64,000 bases of DNA from CAVRUD01 sp963849635 (GTDB lineage: Bacteria > Chloroflexota > Chloroflexia > Thermomicrobiales > UBA6265). The translations under genes were made by a program, and so were the position numbers. Each line of letters begins with the position of its first letter. The stretch's first letter is position 1. Below, one piece after another: positions 37,283 through 46,579 of this stretch. The notes beneath the pieces are model-generated. The model ran no database searches. It saw only the letters and a list, made by a program, of their open reading frames with translations, and was not told the DNA's origin. The DNA is taken from positions 211,306 through 275,305 of the forward strand of contig CAWKIA010000025.1 in NCBI GenBank assembly GCA_963849635.1, in the 5' to 3' direction.

Positions 37283-38498
37283 TAGGGCCTTTTCAAAGTC
37301 GCGAAGGCGCGGTGAGGGCGGCGAGGACGGTGAGCGGGTGGCCGTTGACCCATTCGGCCCGGGCCGTCATCGGCGCGCGCTCGGACCAGAGCACGCAGCG
37401 GCCGCGCAGGAGATTGATGGCCGCGCCGCGTAATAACCCCAGGACCTGCCCCCGGTCGTGGTCCTGTAGCACCTGGCGGTCCTCGCCGAAGCTGTCATCG
37501 GCAACGTGGAACCAGCGGTTCTCGATCCCCCAGTGCCGCCGCGCGACCGCCAGGAGGCGCGGGGGGTCGGCCGCCGCGGCTCCGAGGCTGGTCACTAAGT
37601 AGCGGGTGATGCGCGTGACCTCGCCGGTCGCAAGGTGGACGACCTCCTTCTTCAACTCAGCGACTTGCGCCAACCCCGGGAAGGCGGAATACCCCGCGAG
37701 GTCGGCGCGCACCCGCAGTTCGCGCCGCTCCAGGCGGCCGTGCCCCTTCTCGGTCGTCACGACATCGGGCGGACCGGGGTCGGTGAAGAGGATCGCGACA
37801 TCCGCGAAGAGGGCTGGTTGGTTTTTTTGAGCCGGAAGACGTAATCGCGCTGCCCGGCGACCACTGCGGAGCACAGCGACTGCTCGGCGAACAGGGCGTC
37901 CCCGGTCAGGATCGCCAGGCCCGGGAAGGCGTCCGCGACCTCATCCAACCAGCGCGTTGCCGCGCTCACTTCCCCGCGTAGCGGGGCGGCAAGTGCCTGA
38001 TCGAGTCCGAGGCCAGCGTGCTGGGCGAAGGCCCGCAGCACGTGGAGTGGGGTTCCTTCCTCGTGCGTGCCCCGCAGGGTCTTGCCGTCCAGGGCCACCT
38101 CGGTCACGGCCGCGGGAGGGGTCCGACGCGCGATGAGGTCCTGGGCGAAGGCCCGGACCACGCTCCGCACGTCGGCCACCGTGACCAGCCCCAGCAACCG
38201 GTGCAGCGTCGCCACCGAGGGGCTCCGCCGCAGGCCGAGCGGGGCGAGCACCTCCGGGTGGATCGCCCCGTAGCGGCTCACCGCGCTCAGGGAGCGGCAC
38301 CCAGCCAGCAATCCCAGCACCACCAGGGCCAGCACCCCCGGCAGGGGATGGACCTTGCCGCGGGCATGCCGAGGGTCGGTCAAGGTCGCGAACCGGGCGA
38401 CCAGCAGGCCGAATTCGTCGGGAACCGCAGACGTCGCGGGCATGGCACACCTCCATGCGCCTATCCTCCCCGACGCTCACGACTTTGCAAAGGCCCTA
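37283..38498. mobile_element. ISAs1-type insertion sequence, 1216 bp, with 8-bp target duplication
   Basis: The inverted ends begin TAGGGCCTTTTCAAAGTCG (37283) and, on the other strand from 38498, TAGGGCCTTTGCAAAGTCG, nearly identical over 22 bp. CTCTAGGC is duplicated at 37275-37282 and 38499-38506. One transposase gene fills the element. The intact ends and perfect duplication mean the insertion is recent. It sits between the small-gene pair and rplS, just upstream of the rplS promoter. Confidence 0.93.
37293..38443 (-). CDS. ISAs1-family transposase, frame broken at an A7 run
   Basis: N-terminus: TLTDPRHARGKVHPLPGVLAL and SLSAVSRYGAIHPEVLAPLG (DDE_Tnp_1-assoc domain). Catalytic region: TEVALDGKTLRGTHEEG, then AILTGDALFAEQSLC and EKGHGRLERRELRV near the C-terminus. 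After YVFRLK the frame changes within seven A (complement of 37824-37830). With eight A, or a -1 slip on the run, the protein continues KKNQPALFADVAILF to the normal C-terminus (WGIENRWFHVADDSFGEDRQ). Corrected length is about 380 residues. Start ATG 38443. Confidence 0.88.
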
Positions 38499-38515
38499 CT
38501 CTAGGCGATGCAATA

Positions 38516-38544
38516 TTGTCCGCCGGGCGGAGGTTTGGTACACT
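38516..38544 (+). promoter_or_regulatory. Probable rplS promoter
   Basis: TTGTCC (38516-38521), 17 bp, TACACT (38539-38544), about 140 bp upstream of rplS and ten bases beyond the IS target duplication, so the IS just missed it. Confidence 0.5.
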
Positions 38545-38686
38545 CCGCAGGTTCTCGCCGCCGGTGGGCCGGTCGGCTTGTGTTCTCTGATTGAATTGTG
38601 CTGGGATGGCTTGCCTGGACGGGGTATCGCCAACTCGCCGCTGATGATTCGCCGTCGTCGATTGAACTCCAAGGTAAGGTAGGCAG

Positions 38687-39163
38687 ATGGTCGCGCAGTT
38701 GATTCGGTCGATCGAGGCCGAGCAGTTCAAAGAAGATTCCCAGGTTCCCGATTTCGGACCTGGCGATACCATTCGGGTACACGCCAAGGTTGTCGAGGGC
38801 ACTCGCGAGCGGATCCAGGTCTTCGAGGGGGTCGTGATTCGGCGGCGGGCCGGCGGAATCAACGAGAACTTCACCGTGCGCCGGATCGCCTCTCACGGCA
38901 TTGGCGTCGAGCGAACCTTCCTGCTCCACTCACCGCGCATCGACCGCCTCGAGGTGATTCGCCGCGGTAAGGTGCGCCGGGCGAAGCTGTACTACCTTCG
39001 AGGCCGGACCGGCCGCGCGGCCCGGATCAAAGAGCGTCGAATCTTCCCCAGCCGCAAGGGCGGCGTGGTTCCCACCGCCGTGGCGCCGCTCGCGCCTCAG
39101 GTAGAGGAGACTCCTCAGGTTGAAGAGACCACAGAGGTCGACGAAGCGGCAACCGAGGAATAG
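38687..39163 (+). CDS. rplS: Ribosomal protein L19
   Basis: 158 residues from ATG 38687. Core: DFGPGDTIRVHAKVVEGTRE, RIQVFEGVVIRRRAGGINE, FTVRRIASHGIGVERTFLLHSPRID and AKLYYLRGRTGRAARIKERR. L19 normally ends near residue 115; here an acidic, repetitive tail (QVEETPQVEETTEVDEAATEE-like) adds about 40 residues. It sits at the 30S-50S interface. Followed by a hairpin and rnhB, as in many genomes. Confidence 0.96.
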   Translation: MVAQLIRSIEAEQFKEDSQVPDFGPGDTIRVHAKVVEGTRERIQVFEGVVIRRRAGGINENFTVRRIASHGIGVERTFLLHSPRIDRLEVIRRGKVRRAKLYYLRGRTGRAARIKERRIFPSRKGGVVPTAVAPLAPQVEETPQVEETTEVDEAATEE

Positions 39164-39188
39164 CTACTCTTCGTATTGAAACCAGAAC

Positions 39189-39222
39189 GAAGCCGGGGAT
39201 GGTCCTCCCCGGCTTCGTCATT
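39189..39222 (+). terminator. Hairpin after rplS
   Basis: GAAGCCGGGG (39189-39198), loop ATGGTCCT, CCCCGGCTTC (39207-39216), then GTCATTTCC. A strong stem with a weak T-tract; partial termination before rnhB is likely. Confidence 0.6.
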
Positions 39223-39259
39223 TCCACTCCGCAATTCCTGCTATCGTTCAGCCGTGACG

Positions 39260-39910
39260 ATGCGCGCCATGACAACCAGCCAGCCTTTGCCTTCTCTTGA
39301 CGCAGAGCGGTCCTTTTGGCGCTGCGACCATACGATTGTGGCCGGAGTCGATGAGGTCGGGCGGGGTGCCCTGGCCGGGCCGCTGGTTGCTGCGGCGGTC
39401 GTGTTCCAGGCGTGCGCGGGCTGGGACCTTCGCCGACTCAGGGCCAACCTGGACAGGGTGCGAGACTCCAAAGCATTAAGGCCCGAAATCCGGGAAGCCC
39501 TGCTCAGCCAGATCACAGGCTGCGCCGCGGCGGTGGCGATTGGAGTGGTCGAAGCCGATGAGCTCGACCAGATCGGCGTCGGTCCCGCAAACAGGATCGC
39601 GATGGAGCGAGCGGTCCTGGGTTTGCCGGAGACGCCCCATGCGTTGCTGCTGGACGCCTGCGTCGTCGATCTCGGCATCACCCAGGTCGGGCCAATCCGG
39701 GGCGACGCCTCGTCCCTCTCGATCGCCGCGGCGTCGATCGTCGCCAAGGTCACCCGCGATCAGATCATGCGCAACCACCACGAGCGTGATGGCCGCTATC
39801 ACTTCGCGATCCACAAGGGCTACGGCACAGCACTACATCTTGACGCGATCCGGTTGCACGGACCAGGGCCGATCCATCGCCGGTCGTTCACGCTGATCAG
39901 GGCAGAATGA
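39260..39910 (+). CDS. rnhB: Ribonuclease HII
   Basis: About 216 residues from ATG 39260 (GTG 39254 and ATG 39269 are also possible). Catalytic acidic residues: Asp and Glu in AGVDEVGRGALAGPL and Asp in LLDACVVD, with SIAAASIVAKVTRDQIM. It removes RNA from RNA-DNA hybrids, including single ribonucleotides. It overlaps yraN by four bases (ATGA). Confidence 0.95.
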   Translation: MRAMTTSQPLPSLDAERSFWRCDHTIVAGVDEVGRGALAGPLVAAAVVFQACAGWDLRRLRANLDRVRDSKALRPEIREALLSQITGCAAAVAIGVVEADELDQIGVGPANRIAMERAVLGLPETPHALLLDACVVDLGITQVGPIRGDASSLSIAAASIVAKVTRDQIMRNHHERDGRYHFAIHKGYGTALHLDAIRLHGPGPIHRRSFTLIRAE

Positions 39911-40281
39911 CCACACCTCGGCGCGCACTTGGAACCGCCGGCGAGCACCATGCCCGGCGTTACCTGGAAGCGCAAGGGATGCGGTACGTCGAGGCTAATT
40001 GGCGCTGCCCGGCCGGCGAACTCGATCTCATCATGCGCGACGGCGATGACCTCGTCTTCGTCGAGGTCAAGACCCGCCATGGCGAAGGGATGGGCCGGGC
40101 CGAAGAGAGCGTCTCGTGGAGCCAATCCCGGAAGCTGCTGCGAACCGGCGCAATCTACGTTGCTTCTCATCCCGATGTGCAAGATCTGATTTGGCGGATC
40201 GATTTGGTTGCTATCACGCTCGACCGTACCGGCGCCGTCCGGCGGCTGAGCCACATCCCGAACGCGATCGGTGAGTGGTAG
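39907..40281 (+). CDS. UPF0102/YraN family protein
   Basis: 124 residues, ATG 39907 overlapping the rnhB stop. LGTAGEHHARRYLEAQGMRY, CPAGELDLIMRDGDDLVFVEVKTR and YVASHPDVQDLIWRIDLVAI are typical. The ELDLI...FVEVKTR block is a PD-(D/E)XK-like (Holliday-junction-resolvase-like) nuclease core of unproven activity. The rplS-rnhB-yraN order is common in bacteria. Confidence 0.94.
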   Translation: MTTPRRALGTAGEHHARRYLEAQGMRYVEANWRCPAGELDLIMRDGDDLVFVEVKTRHGEGMGRAEESVSWSQSRKLLRTGAIYVASHPDVQDLIWRIDLVAITLDRTGAVRRLSHIPNAIGEW

Positions 40282-40443
40282 CGAGCGGTAGCGATCCGCC
40301 AAGAGATGATGATTTGCAGATAAGGTTGGCATACATCTTGGAATACACTCGTCTGGTCCCTATCGACTGCGGGGCTCGCAAATGGTGGGCCGAAACATCC
40401 CCGTCTCGGTTTCACCGCAGAGATACCTGAGGAGGGAATTCGC

Positions 40444-41052
40444 ATGTCCGAGGCACGGCGACGGTGGATTGGCATTGGTATCGCCATGGCGCTGATCGGA
40501 GTGGCGACAATCGGAGTTGTCTCTTCGCGGGCGCAAGATGCCACTCCTGTTGCCCAGGAGCAGGTCTCTGTCAGCGCCGAACACTCTGCCCTCATTCACA
40601 CGGGCAACTGCGAGACGCTCGACCCGAATCCGCTCGCGCTGCTGGCTAGCGTCATCTTTGCAGGGTCCGAGGAAGACGACGGAGCAACTCCGGTTGCCGA
40701 GGGCTCGCCGGAAGCTGGGACCGCGATGGGCTCGACCACGGCAATCGAGAGTGGTCATAGCACGACGAACGTGCCGTTGTCGCTGGCCGATATCCTGGCT
40801 GCAGAGCACGCTATCATTGTCCACCTCAGCCCCGAGCAGGCTGATGTCTATGTCACTTGCGGCGCAATCGGCGGCGAGCCCGACGCAAATGGCGACCTCT
40901 TTATCGGCTTGCGGGAGCAGAACGGCTCTGGCATCGCCGGCATAGCCTGGCTGCACGACAACGGCGACGGCGCCTCGACGACAGTCACGATCATGATCGC
41001 GTCCCTGCTCTCAGAGGACGCGAGTGGCGAGGAGGCCACGCCGGCGGCATAG
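40444..41052 (+). CDS. Secreted protein of unknown function
   Basis: 202 residues from ATG 40444, with GAGGAGGGAATTCGC upstream. A signal peptide (residues 9-30, IGIGIAMALIGVATIGVV) is followed by QDATPVAQEQ. Two similar segments carry a conserved Cys: HSALIHTGNCETLDPNPLAL, and HAIIVHLSPEQADVYVTCG. The end is SEEDATPAA-like (SGEEATPAA). HxxHxH-like residues (AEHSALIHTGNC) resemble the 'IHxGxC' repeat of secreted proteins in this lineage. No enzyme family was recognised. It is probably extracellular or periplasm-like. Confidence 0.7.
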   Translation: MSEARRRWIGIGIAMALIGVATIGVVSSRAQDATPVAQEQVSVSAEHSALIHTGNCETLDPNPLALLASVIFAGSEEDDGATPVAEGSPEAGTAMGSTTAIESGHSTTNVPLSLADILAAEHAIIVHLSPEQADVYVTCGAIGGEPDANGDLFIGLREQNGSGIAGIAWLHDNGDGASTTVTIMIASLLSEDASGEEATPAA

Positions 41053-41080
41053 TCTCGCGACGGCGTCACATTCGACTGCA

Positions 41081-41125
41081 CGATGGGGCGCGGCGAACGT
41101 CGTTTGCCGCGCCCCGTCGCATTCT
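41081..41125 (+). terminator. Hairpin downstream of the secreted protein gene
   Basis: CGATGGGGCGCGGC (41081-41094), 11-base loop, GCCGCGCCCCGTCG (41106-41119), then CATTCTG. A 14-bp stem with one mismatch; the weak T-run makes function less sure. Confidence 0.55.
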
Positions 41126-41196
41126 GCGCTAAGATCGCGTATTCGCCTCAATTGAGGCGACATAGCTACGCCCAGAGATGCTTCGGGAATGGACGG

Positions 41197-42439
41197 ATGG
41201 CGGTAGAACTCACCACCTCACTTGCCGCACGGACCGCAACACTTAAGGCCGCGTCCGCCGGACACGCAGACGCGATGGTTCACTTCGCTCAGCGGCTCAT
41301 CCAAACGCCCAGCCTGCCGGGCGAGGAGCGGAATGTCGCCAACCTGGCGGCTGCTGAGATGGGAAGGATCGGGTACGACGACGTCTGGATCGACCGGGCT
41401 GGGAGTGTCATCGGGGTGATCCGGGGCACGAGCGGCGGTCCAACCGTCCAGTTCAACGCCCACATCGATCATGTCTCGCCGGGCGATCATGCGCTCTGGC
41501 CACGCCCGCCGTTTGGGGGAGTGATCGAAGACGGCATCCTATATGGTCGGGCCGCCTCCGACGTTAAAGGGGCGATGGCCACCCAGGTCTATTTGGTGCC
41601 CGGTTTTGAAAGAGGCTGGTTTCCTGCCGGTTGGGGATGTGTACGTCGTCGGGGTCGTCCTGGAGGAGGTCGGGGGACTAGGCAGCGCCATCCTGGCCAA
41701 GGAGATGCCGACCGACTACGCCGTGCTGGCCGAAGCAACCAATAACGGGCTACGCCGGGGACACCGAGGCCGTACCTTCGTCAAGGTCTCGTTCACCGGT
41801 CTATCGGTTCACGCCAGTGCGCCCGAGCGAGGCCACAACCCGCACTACGCCTCGGCACGATTTCTGCTCGCGCTCGAGGACCTGCCGATGGTCACCGATC
41901 CGACCTTCGCTGGCTCCAGTGTGGCTCCGACCCTCACCAACACAGATCAGGTCAGCGGCAATGTCACGCCCGGGATCGTCGACCTCTATCTCGACTGGCG
42001 AAACGTCCCCGGCGAGTCGCATGATGACATCATCGCGAAAGTTACGCCCCTGGCCAACGCGGCGGCGGCGGCGGTCGACGGTGTCAGTGCACAGGTCGAA
42101 GTGATGGGCCGTCCAGTGACGTCGTACACCGGCGTCAGCGAGGTGATGCCGCCGACGAACGGCTTTGAGACGGCGGCAGACCACCCGCTCGTCCTTGGCG
42201 CGCAGGCATCGCTGGAAGCGACCTTGGGCCGCCCGATCGATGTCGGGACGTGGACCTTCGCCACCGATGGCGGCCATCTCAGCCGCCACGGGATCACGAC
42301 GATCGGGTTCGCGCCCGGTGAGGAGCGCTTCGCTCACACGATTCATGACCAGTGCGACATCGCCAAGATGCACGAGGCGTTGCTCGGCAACGCCGCCCTC
42401 GCGCTCGATCTGACCGCGCTGCCGAAGGGCACGGCATGA
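41197..42439 (+). CDS. M20-family metallopeptidase/deacylase (YgeY/ArgE-like), one frameshift
   Basis: ATG 41197; corrected length is about 413 residues. Metal and catalytic motifs: FNAHIDHVSPGD, GRAASDVKGAMATQ and VVLEEVGGLGSA (tandem Glu). The dimerisation domain is VKVSFTGLSVHASAPERG. The C-terminal His is in AHTIHDQCDIAKMHEAL. The frame changes near 41605, between ATQVYLV and LKEAGFLPVGDVYVV. The M20 family cleaves amide bonds of peptides or acylated amino acids; substrate unknown. Its stop overlaps the start of the moaB-like gene (ATGA). Confidence 0.85.
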
Positions 42440-43077
42440 GCCAGTCCGACCCGAACGTCGCGCCGGCAAGCGCCTCTGTCGCCGAGCACCGGGCAGCCGC
42501 AACCAATCAGGTTCGCTGCGCCGTCCTGACAGTTAGTGATACGCGGACCGCGGAGACGGACAAGAGTGGCGACCTCATCAAACAGCTGCTGAGTGAGGCC
42601 GAACATCCAATCGTTGCCTACCGGATCGTCCCAGATGAGCCGGGACAAATCGGTCCCTTGCTCGATGAGTGGACCGCGAATCCCGAAATCGACGTCATCA
42701 TCTCCAATGGGGGCACTGGGATTGCCGCTCGCGATACGACCTACGATGTTGTGGCAGGCAAGATTGAGAAGCGGCTGGACGGCTTCGGCGAGTTATTCCG
42801 GATGCTGAGCTGGTCCGAGGTCGGCGCCGCGGCGATGCTCTCACGGGCGGTTGCCGGTGTGATCGACCGGACGGTGATCTTCTCCCTGCCGGGCAGTTCA
42901 AACGCCGTCCGCCTCGGCATGGAGAAGCTGATTCTGCCGGAGATGGCCCACGTCGTTTTCCGAGATCAACAAGCAGTTGGCGCCGTGATGTGTGACGCTA
43001 TGGATTGGTGGTTGACGATGGAAGTCGAGGAATGCACACGGGCGCCGGGTACCGGCGCCCCGGCCCATAGCTGCTAA
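42436..43077 (+). CDS. MoaB/MogA-type molybdopterin protein
   Basis: 213 residues, ATG 42436, coupled to the M20 gene. The MoCF_biosynth fold is clear: RCAVLTVSDTRTAETDKSGD, VIISNGGTGIAARDTTYDVV and SRAVAGVIDRTVIFSLPGSSNAVRLG. Such proteins adenylylate molybdopterin before metal insertion. It could serve the Mo-hydroxylase at the left edge. A C-terminal extension of about 20 residues is unusual. MoaB and MogA cannot be separated on this evidence. Confidence 0.88.
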   Translation: MSQSDPNVAPASASVAEHRAAATNQVRCAVLTVSDTRTAETDKSGDLIKQLLSEAEHPIVAYRIVPDEPGQIGPLLDEWTANPEIDVIISNGGTGIAARDTTYDVVAGKIEKRLDGFGELFRMLSWSEVGAAAMLSRAVAGVIDRTVIFSLPGSSNAVRLGMEKLILPEMAHVVFRDQQAVGAVMCDAMDWWLTMEVEECTRAPGTGAPAHSC

Positions 43078-43133
43078 TTGGGATGCCTGATTGAACGAGA
43101 GCAGCCGACCGTATCGAGATTGGATCACGTTCA

Positions 43134-44499
43134 ATGACAGACACGACCACCGCGCCCACCACGGGCACCAGATTAGGAACCCGCAAGCCACAGGTACTCA
43201 AGGGCTTTCGCGATTACATGCCCTCCCAGATGCTGCTGCGCCAGCGCATCATCGGCACCTTCCGCGAGATCTTCGAGCGTCACGGCTTCGAGCCGCTCGA
43301 CACGCCGGCCCTGGAGTACTTGGAGATTCTGACAGGCAAGGCCGGCGAGAATGAAAAGCTGATGTATCAGTTCGAGGATGCCGGCGGCCGCGAAGTTGGG
43401 ATGCGCTACGACCTCACCGTGCCCCTGGCCCGGGTGGCGGCAATGCACCAGAACGAGATCGTCCTGCCGTTCAAGCGCTACCACATCGCACCGGTCTGGC
43501 GGGCCGAAAAACCGCAGCGCGGGACGAACCCGCGAGTTCTGGCAGTGTGACGCCGATATCGTCGGCAGTACGAGCCAGCTCGCCGACGCCGAAGCGATCG
43601 CCGTGATGGCCGAAGCACTGGCGGCAATCGGACTACCCCAGGCGACGATCAAGATCAACCACCGCAAGCTCCTCACCGCTCTGGCCCTGCTCTCCGGCGT
43701 CGATTCCGACCGGGCAGGGAGCGTCTACCGGGCGATCGACCGGTTGGACAAGGTCGGAGCCGAGGGAGTCCGGCGTGAGCTTATCGACCTTGGCGTCGAA
43801 GAGCGCGCGGCGGCGAATATCCTCGATCTCGTGACGCGAACGGGCGAGCCCGACACGCTGCTGGCGACGCTCCGCGACGAGCTCACGAATGTCCCTGGGG
43901 CAATCGAGGCGATTGACGACCTGGAACGGGTCTTCAACTACCTGGCGCAGCTCGGTGTTCCGGCGGCGGCGTACTCGCTGGATCTGGCGCTGGCCCGGGG
44001 GCTGGATTACTACACCGGACCGGTCTTTGAAGCCGCCGTCGAGCAACCCAAGATCGGATCAGTCGGCGGCGCCGGCCGCTACGACGACCTGATCGGCACT
44101 TTCCTGGGCCGGCCAGTTCCGGCAACGGGGATGTCCCTCGGCATCGAACGGATCATCGAGGTCGTGCAGGAGTTCTCGCTGCTGCCGGTCAAGGAGACCG
44201 TCGTCGATGTCTTCGTCGCTGCCTTCCCGGAGACGCTGGGCAGCGCGGCCGGGATCGCCCGCGACCTGCGCGCCGCCGGACACCGGGTGGACCTGACGCT
44301 GCTTCCTAACCGCGGGATCGGAGATCAGCTCAAGTACGCCGGCCGCAAGGGAGTCCCGGTCGCCGTGATCGCTGGCGAGGCCGAACTGGCGGCGGGGACG
44401 GTCGCGGTCAAGGATCTGATTTCTGGGGAGCAACGGACGGTACCCCTGATCGAACTGCCAGGTGCGGTCCGCGATCTTCTCGGAGAGAATTCCGCTTGA
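43134..44499 (+). CDS. hisS: Histidyl-tRNA synthetase, one frameshift
   Basis: ATG 43134; corrected length is about 454 residues. Class II motif 1 region: LKGFRDYMPSQMLLRQRI. Motif 2: RYDLTVPLARV and FKRYHIAPVWRAEKPQRG. At about 43535 the frame moves; the other frame continues EFWQCDADIVGSTSQLADAE. Then come the histidine loop LARGLDYYTGPVFEA and motif 3 VGGAGRYDDLIG ... GMSLGIERII, and the C-terminal anticodon-binding domain. Loss of hisS would be lethal, so the break is probably a sequence error. Confidence 0.95.
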
Positions 44500-44595
44500 C
44501 AGTTCCGTCGGTCCAGCCGAGACATGGCGCGGGCCATGCGAGTTGAGACCTCGTCCACGACGCGTTCGCTTTAAAGCAGGAGTGTTCTACGCCTG

Positions 44596-45312
44596 ATGGC
44601 CGAGACAACTGGTACCACGGAAGAGTTTCCATACGACGCTTATATGGTCGTGGTCGCCCATCCGGATGACCTCGAGTTCTCTTGCGGCGGCACGATCGCC
44701 AAGCTTGGCCGGCTCGGCAAGCGGATCGTGCTCGTGCAGGTGACCTCGGGCAACCGAGGGACCTCGGATCGCAACGTGAAGCCGGAGGAAATCTCGGCCC
44801 GGCGCGAACTAGAGCAGGCGGAAGCCGCTAAACGCCTCAGTGTCTCCGAGGTGGTCTTCCTGCGTTACCCGGACGGCGAGGTCCCGCACGATGTTACGCT
44901 GCGCGGCGACATCGTCCGCCAGATCCGCAAGCACCAGCCGGACGTTGTCATCACGCACGACGGTTTCCGGCCATATGCCCTCCATCCGGATCACCGGCAC
45001 GTTGGCCTGGCTACAACCGACGCCGTCTACCCCTGCGCCCGCGATCCCTGGGCGTACCCGGAGCACTTCGATGAGGGGTACGACACCTGGAAAGTGGCCG
45101 AATTGTGGTTTGCCGGACCAGAGCACCCGGACAAGTTCGTCGATATCACCGATTCGATCGATGGCAAGGTCGACGCGCTGAAGGCGCATGTCTCCCAAGT
45201 GGGAGACGGTGAGACGCTGCTCGAACGGCTGAGCGAGCGCGGCCGCGAGGTCGCCGTTGACCAGCCCTTCGAGATGGCAGAGGCCTTTAAAGTCGTACAG
45301 CTGCGCCGGTAG
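44596..45312 (+). CDS. PIG-L family de-N-acetylase
   Basis: 238 residues from ATG 44596. The zinc motif AHPDDLEFSCGGTIAKL and the second motif ALHPDHRHVGLATTDAV define the LmbE/PIG-L family. These remove acetyl groups from GlcNAc-type sugars or related conjugates (e.g. BshB, MshB). The substrate here is unknown. The start of galK-like is 16 bases downstream, so the two are probably co-transcribed. Confidence 0.92.
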   Translation: MAETTGTTEEFPYDAYMVVVAHPDDLEFSCGGTIAKLGRLGKRIVLVQVTSGNRGTSDRNVKPEEISARRELEQAEAAKRLSVSEVVFLRYPDGEVPHDVTLRGDIVRQIRKHQPDVVITHDGFRPYALHPDHRHVGLATTDAVYPCARDPWAYPEHFDEGYDTWKVAELWFAGPEHPDKFVDITDSIDGKVDALKAHVSQVGDGETLLERLSERGREVAVDQPFEMAEAFKVVQLRR

Positions 45313-45328
45313 TGCCGAGGAATCGGTC

Positions 45329-46579
45329 GTGACGAGCGGGGAGCATCAGTCGTCAGGGATCATCGACGCGGAGCCAGCGTATGACCGTGCGCTGGCGGCG
45401 GGACGGTCTGCCTTTGGCTCGTCGTGGCGGCCGAGTGTGAGATCGGTGGCATCTGGCCGGATCGAATTGCTCGGGAACCACCTCGACTACAACGGTGGGC
45501 CGGTCCTCGCCGCGGCCATCGATAGGCGAGTGGTGGCGCTCCTCGACGAAGGTGGCTCCCCCGGCGCCGTCACTATCGTGGCCGCCGATGCCGAGATGGC
45601 CACCTCTGAACTCCTAATCAGCGAGTTGCGCGACTGGGCGAACAGTGGCGCTCCTGGCGAGCCCGCCGATTATGCTCGCGGGCTGGTCGCCGCGATACAG
45701 GCCGATGGCGCGCACAGACCCCGATCTGGGGCGCGGCTTGCGTTTGCGGGGGATGTGCCGATTGGATTTGGCGTCTCCTCGTCGGCCGCGCTCTGCGTCG
45801 CCCTGTCCATGGCGCTCGTGCCGGACACGTTGACGTTCAAGGAGACCGTTCTGCTGGCCCAGGCTGCCGAGCACCGGGCCGGGACCCCCTGCGGAACGAT
45901 GGATCAGTCGGCGTCGGTGGCCGGCGGCGTCATTCGCTACGACGGCGCCACGCTGACCGTCGAGCAACTGCAACCCGATCTCGGTGACTACCTCTTCGCG
46001 GTGGCCGATTCGGCCGTCGACCGCTCCCTGGGAGCATCCGCCTACCCGATTCGTGTTCAGGAGGCGAACCAGATCCGAACGCTGGCGAGCGAAGCGCTTG
46101 GCTACCCGGTCGAGCATCCCGCTCAGTTGAACCGGGATGCCCTCGACCGCCTGACTGGCGGCGATCAGCCGGTACTCAACACGAATTTGGCGGCCCGGTT
46201 GCGCCACATCGTCTCCGAGACTGAGCGCGTCGAAGCGGGGATGGAGGCGCTCCGGGCGGCCAATTGGCCCGAGTTCGGGCGCCTGATGACCGAGTCAGGA
46301 CGCTCATCCGCGACCGACTACGACATCAGTCATCCCCGGGTTGAAGAGCTGGTTCAGGAGATCCTAGAGGTTGATGGGGTCCTGGGGGCACGCATGATGG
46401 GGGGCGGGGGCGGAGGAACGGCTCTGACGCTGCTGCGCAGCGACCAGCTTGCCGCCCTGGAGACTGCGCTCCGAGCAGGGTATTACCGAAAGTACGGTCT
46501 AGAAGAACGACCGGGCGTCATCCAACCCTGTGCCTTCGCCGGACCAGCTTGGGTCGAGACGGACATCGCCTCAGATTGA
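45329..46579 (+). CDS. galK: Galactokinase (GHMP kinase)
   Basis: 416 residues from GTG 45329 (GAGGAATC upstream). Galactokinase signature region: GRIELLGNHLDYNGGPVLAAAI (normally GRVNLIGEHTDYNGG; here LGNHLDYN). ATP-binding GHMP motif: VPIGFGVSSSAALCVALSM. C-terminal motif: GARMMGGGGGGTALTLL. PCGTMDQSAS carries the catalytic Asp region. The unusual GNH in place of GEHTD leaves the sugar specificity open. The 3' end overlaps the convergent small gene by nine bases. Confidence 0.85.
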   Translation: MTSGEHQSSGIIDAEPAYDRALAAGRSAFGSSWRPSVRSVASGRIELLGNHLDYNGGPVLAAAIDRRVVALLDEGGSPGAVTIVAADAEMATSELLISELRDWANSGAPGEPADYARGLVAAIQADGAHRPRSGARLAFAGDVPIGFGVSSSAALCVALSMALVPDTLTFKETVLLAQAAEHRAGTPCGTMDQSASVAGGVIRYDGATLTVEQLQPDLGDYLFAVADSAVDRSLGASAYPIRVQEANQIRTLASEALGYPVEHPAQLNRDALDRLTGGDQPVLNTNLAARLRHIVSETERVEAGMEALRAANWPEFGRLMTESGRSSATDYDISHPRVEELVQEILEVDGVLGARMMGGGGGGTALTLLRSDQLAALETALRAGYYRKYGLEERPGVIQPCAFAGPAWVETDIASD

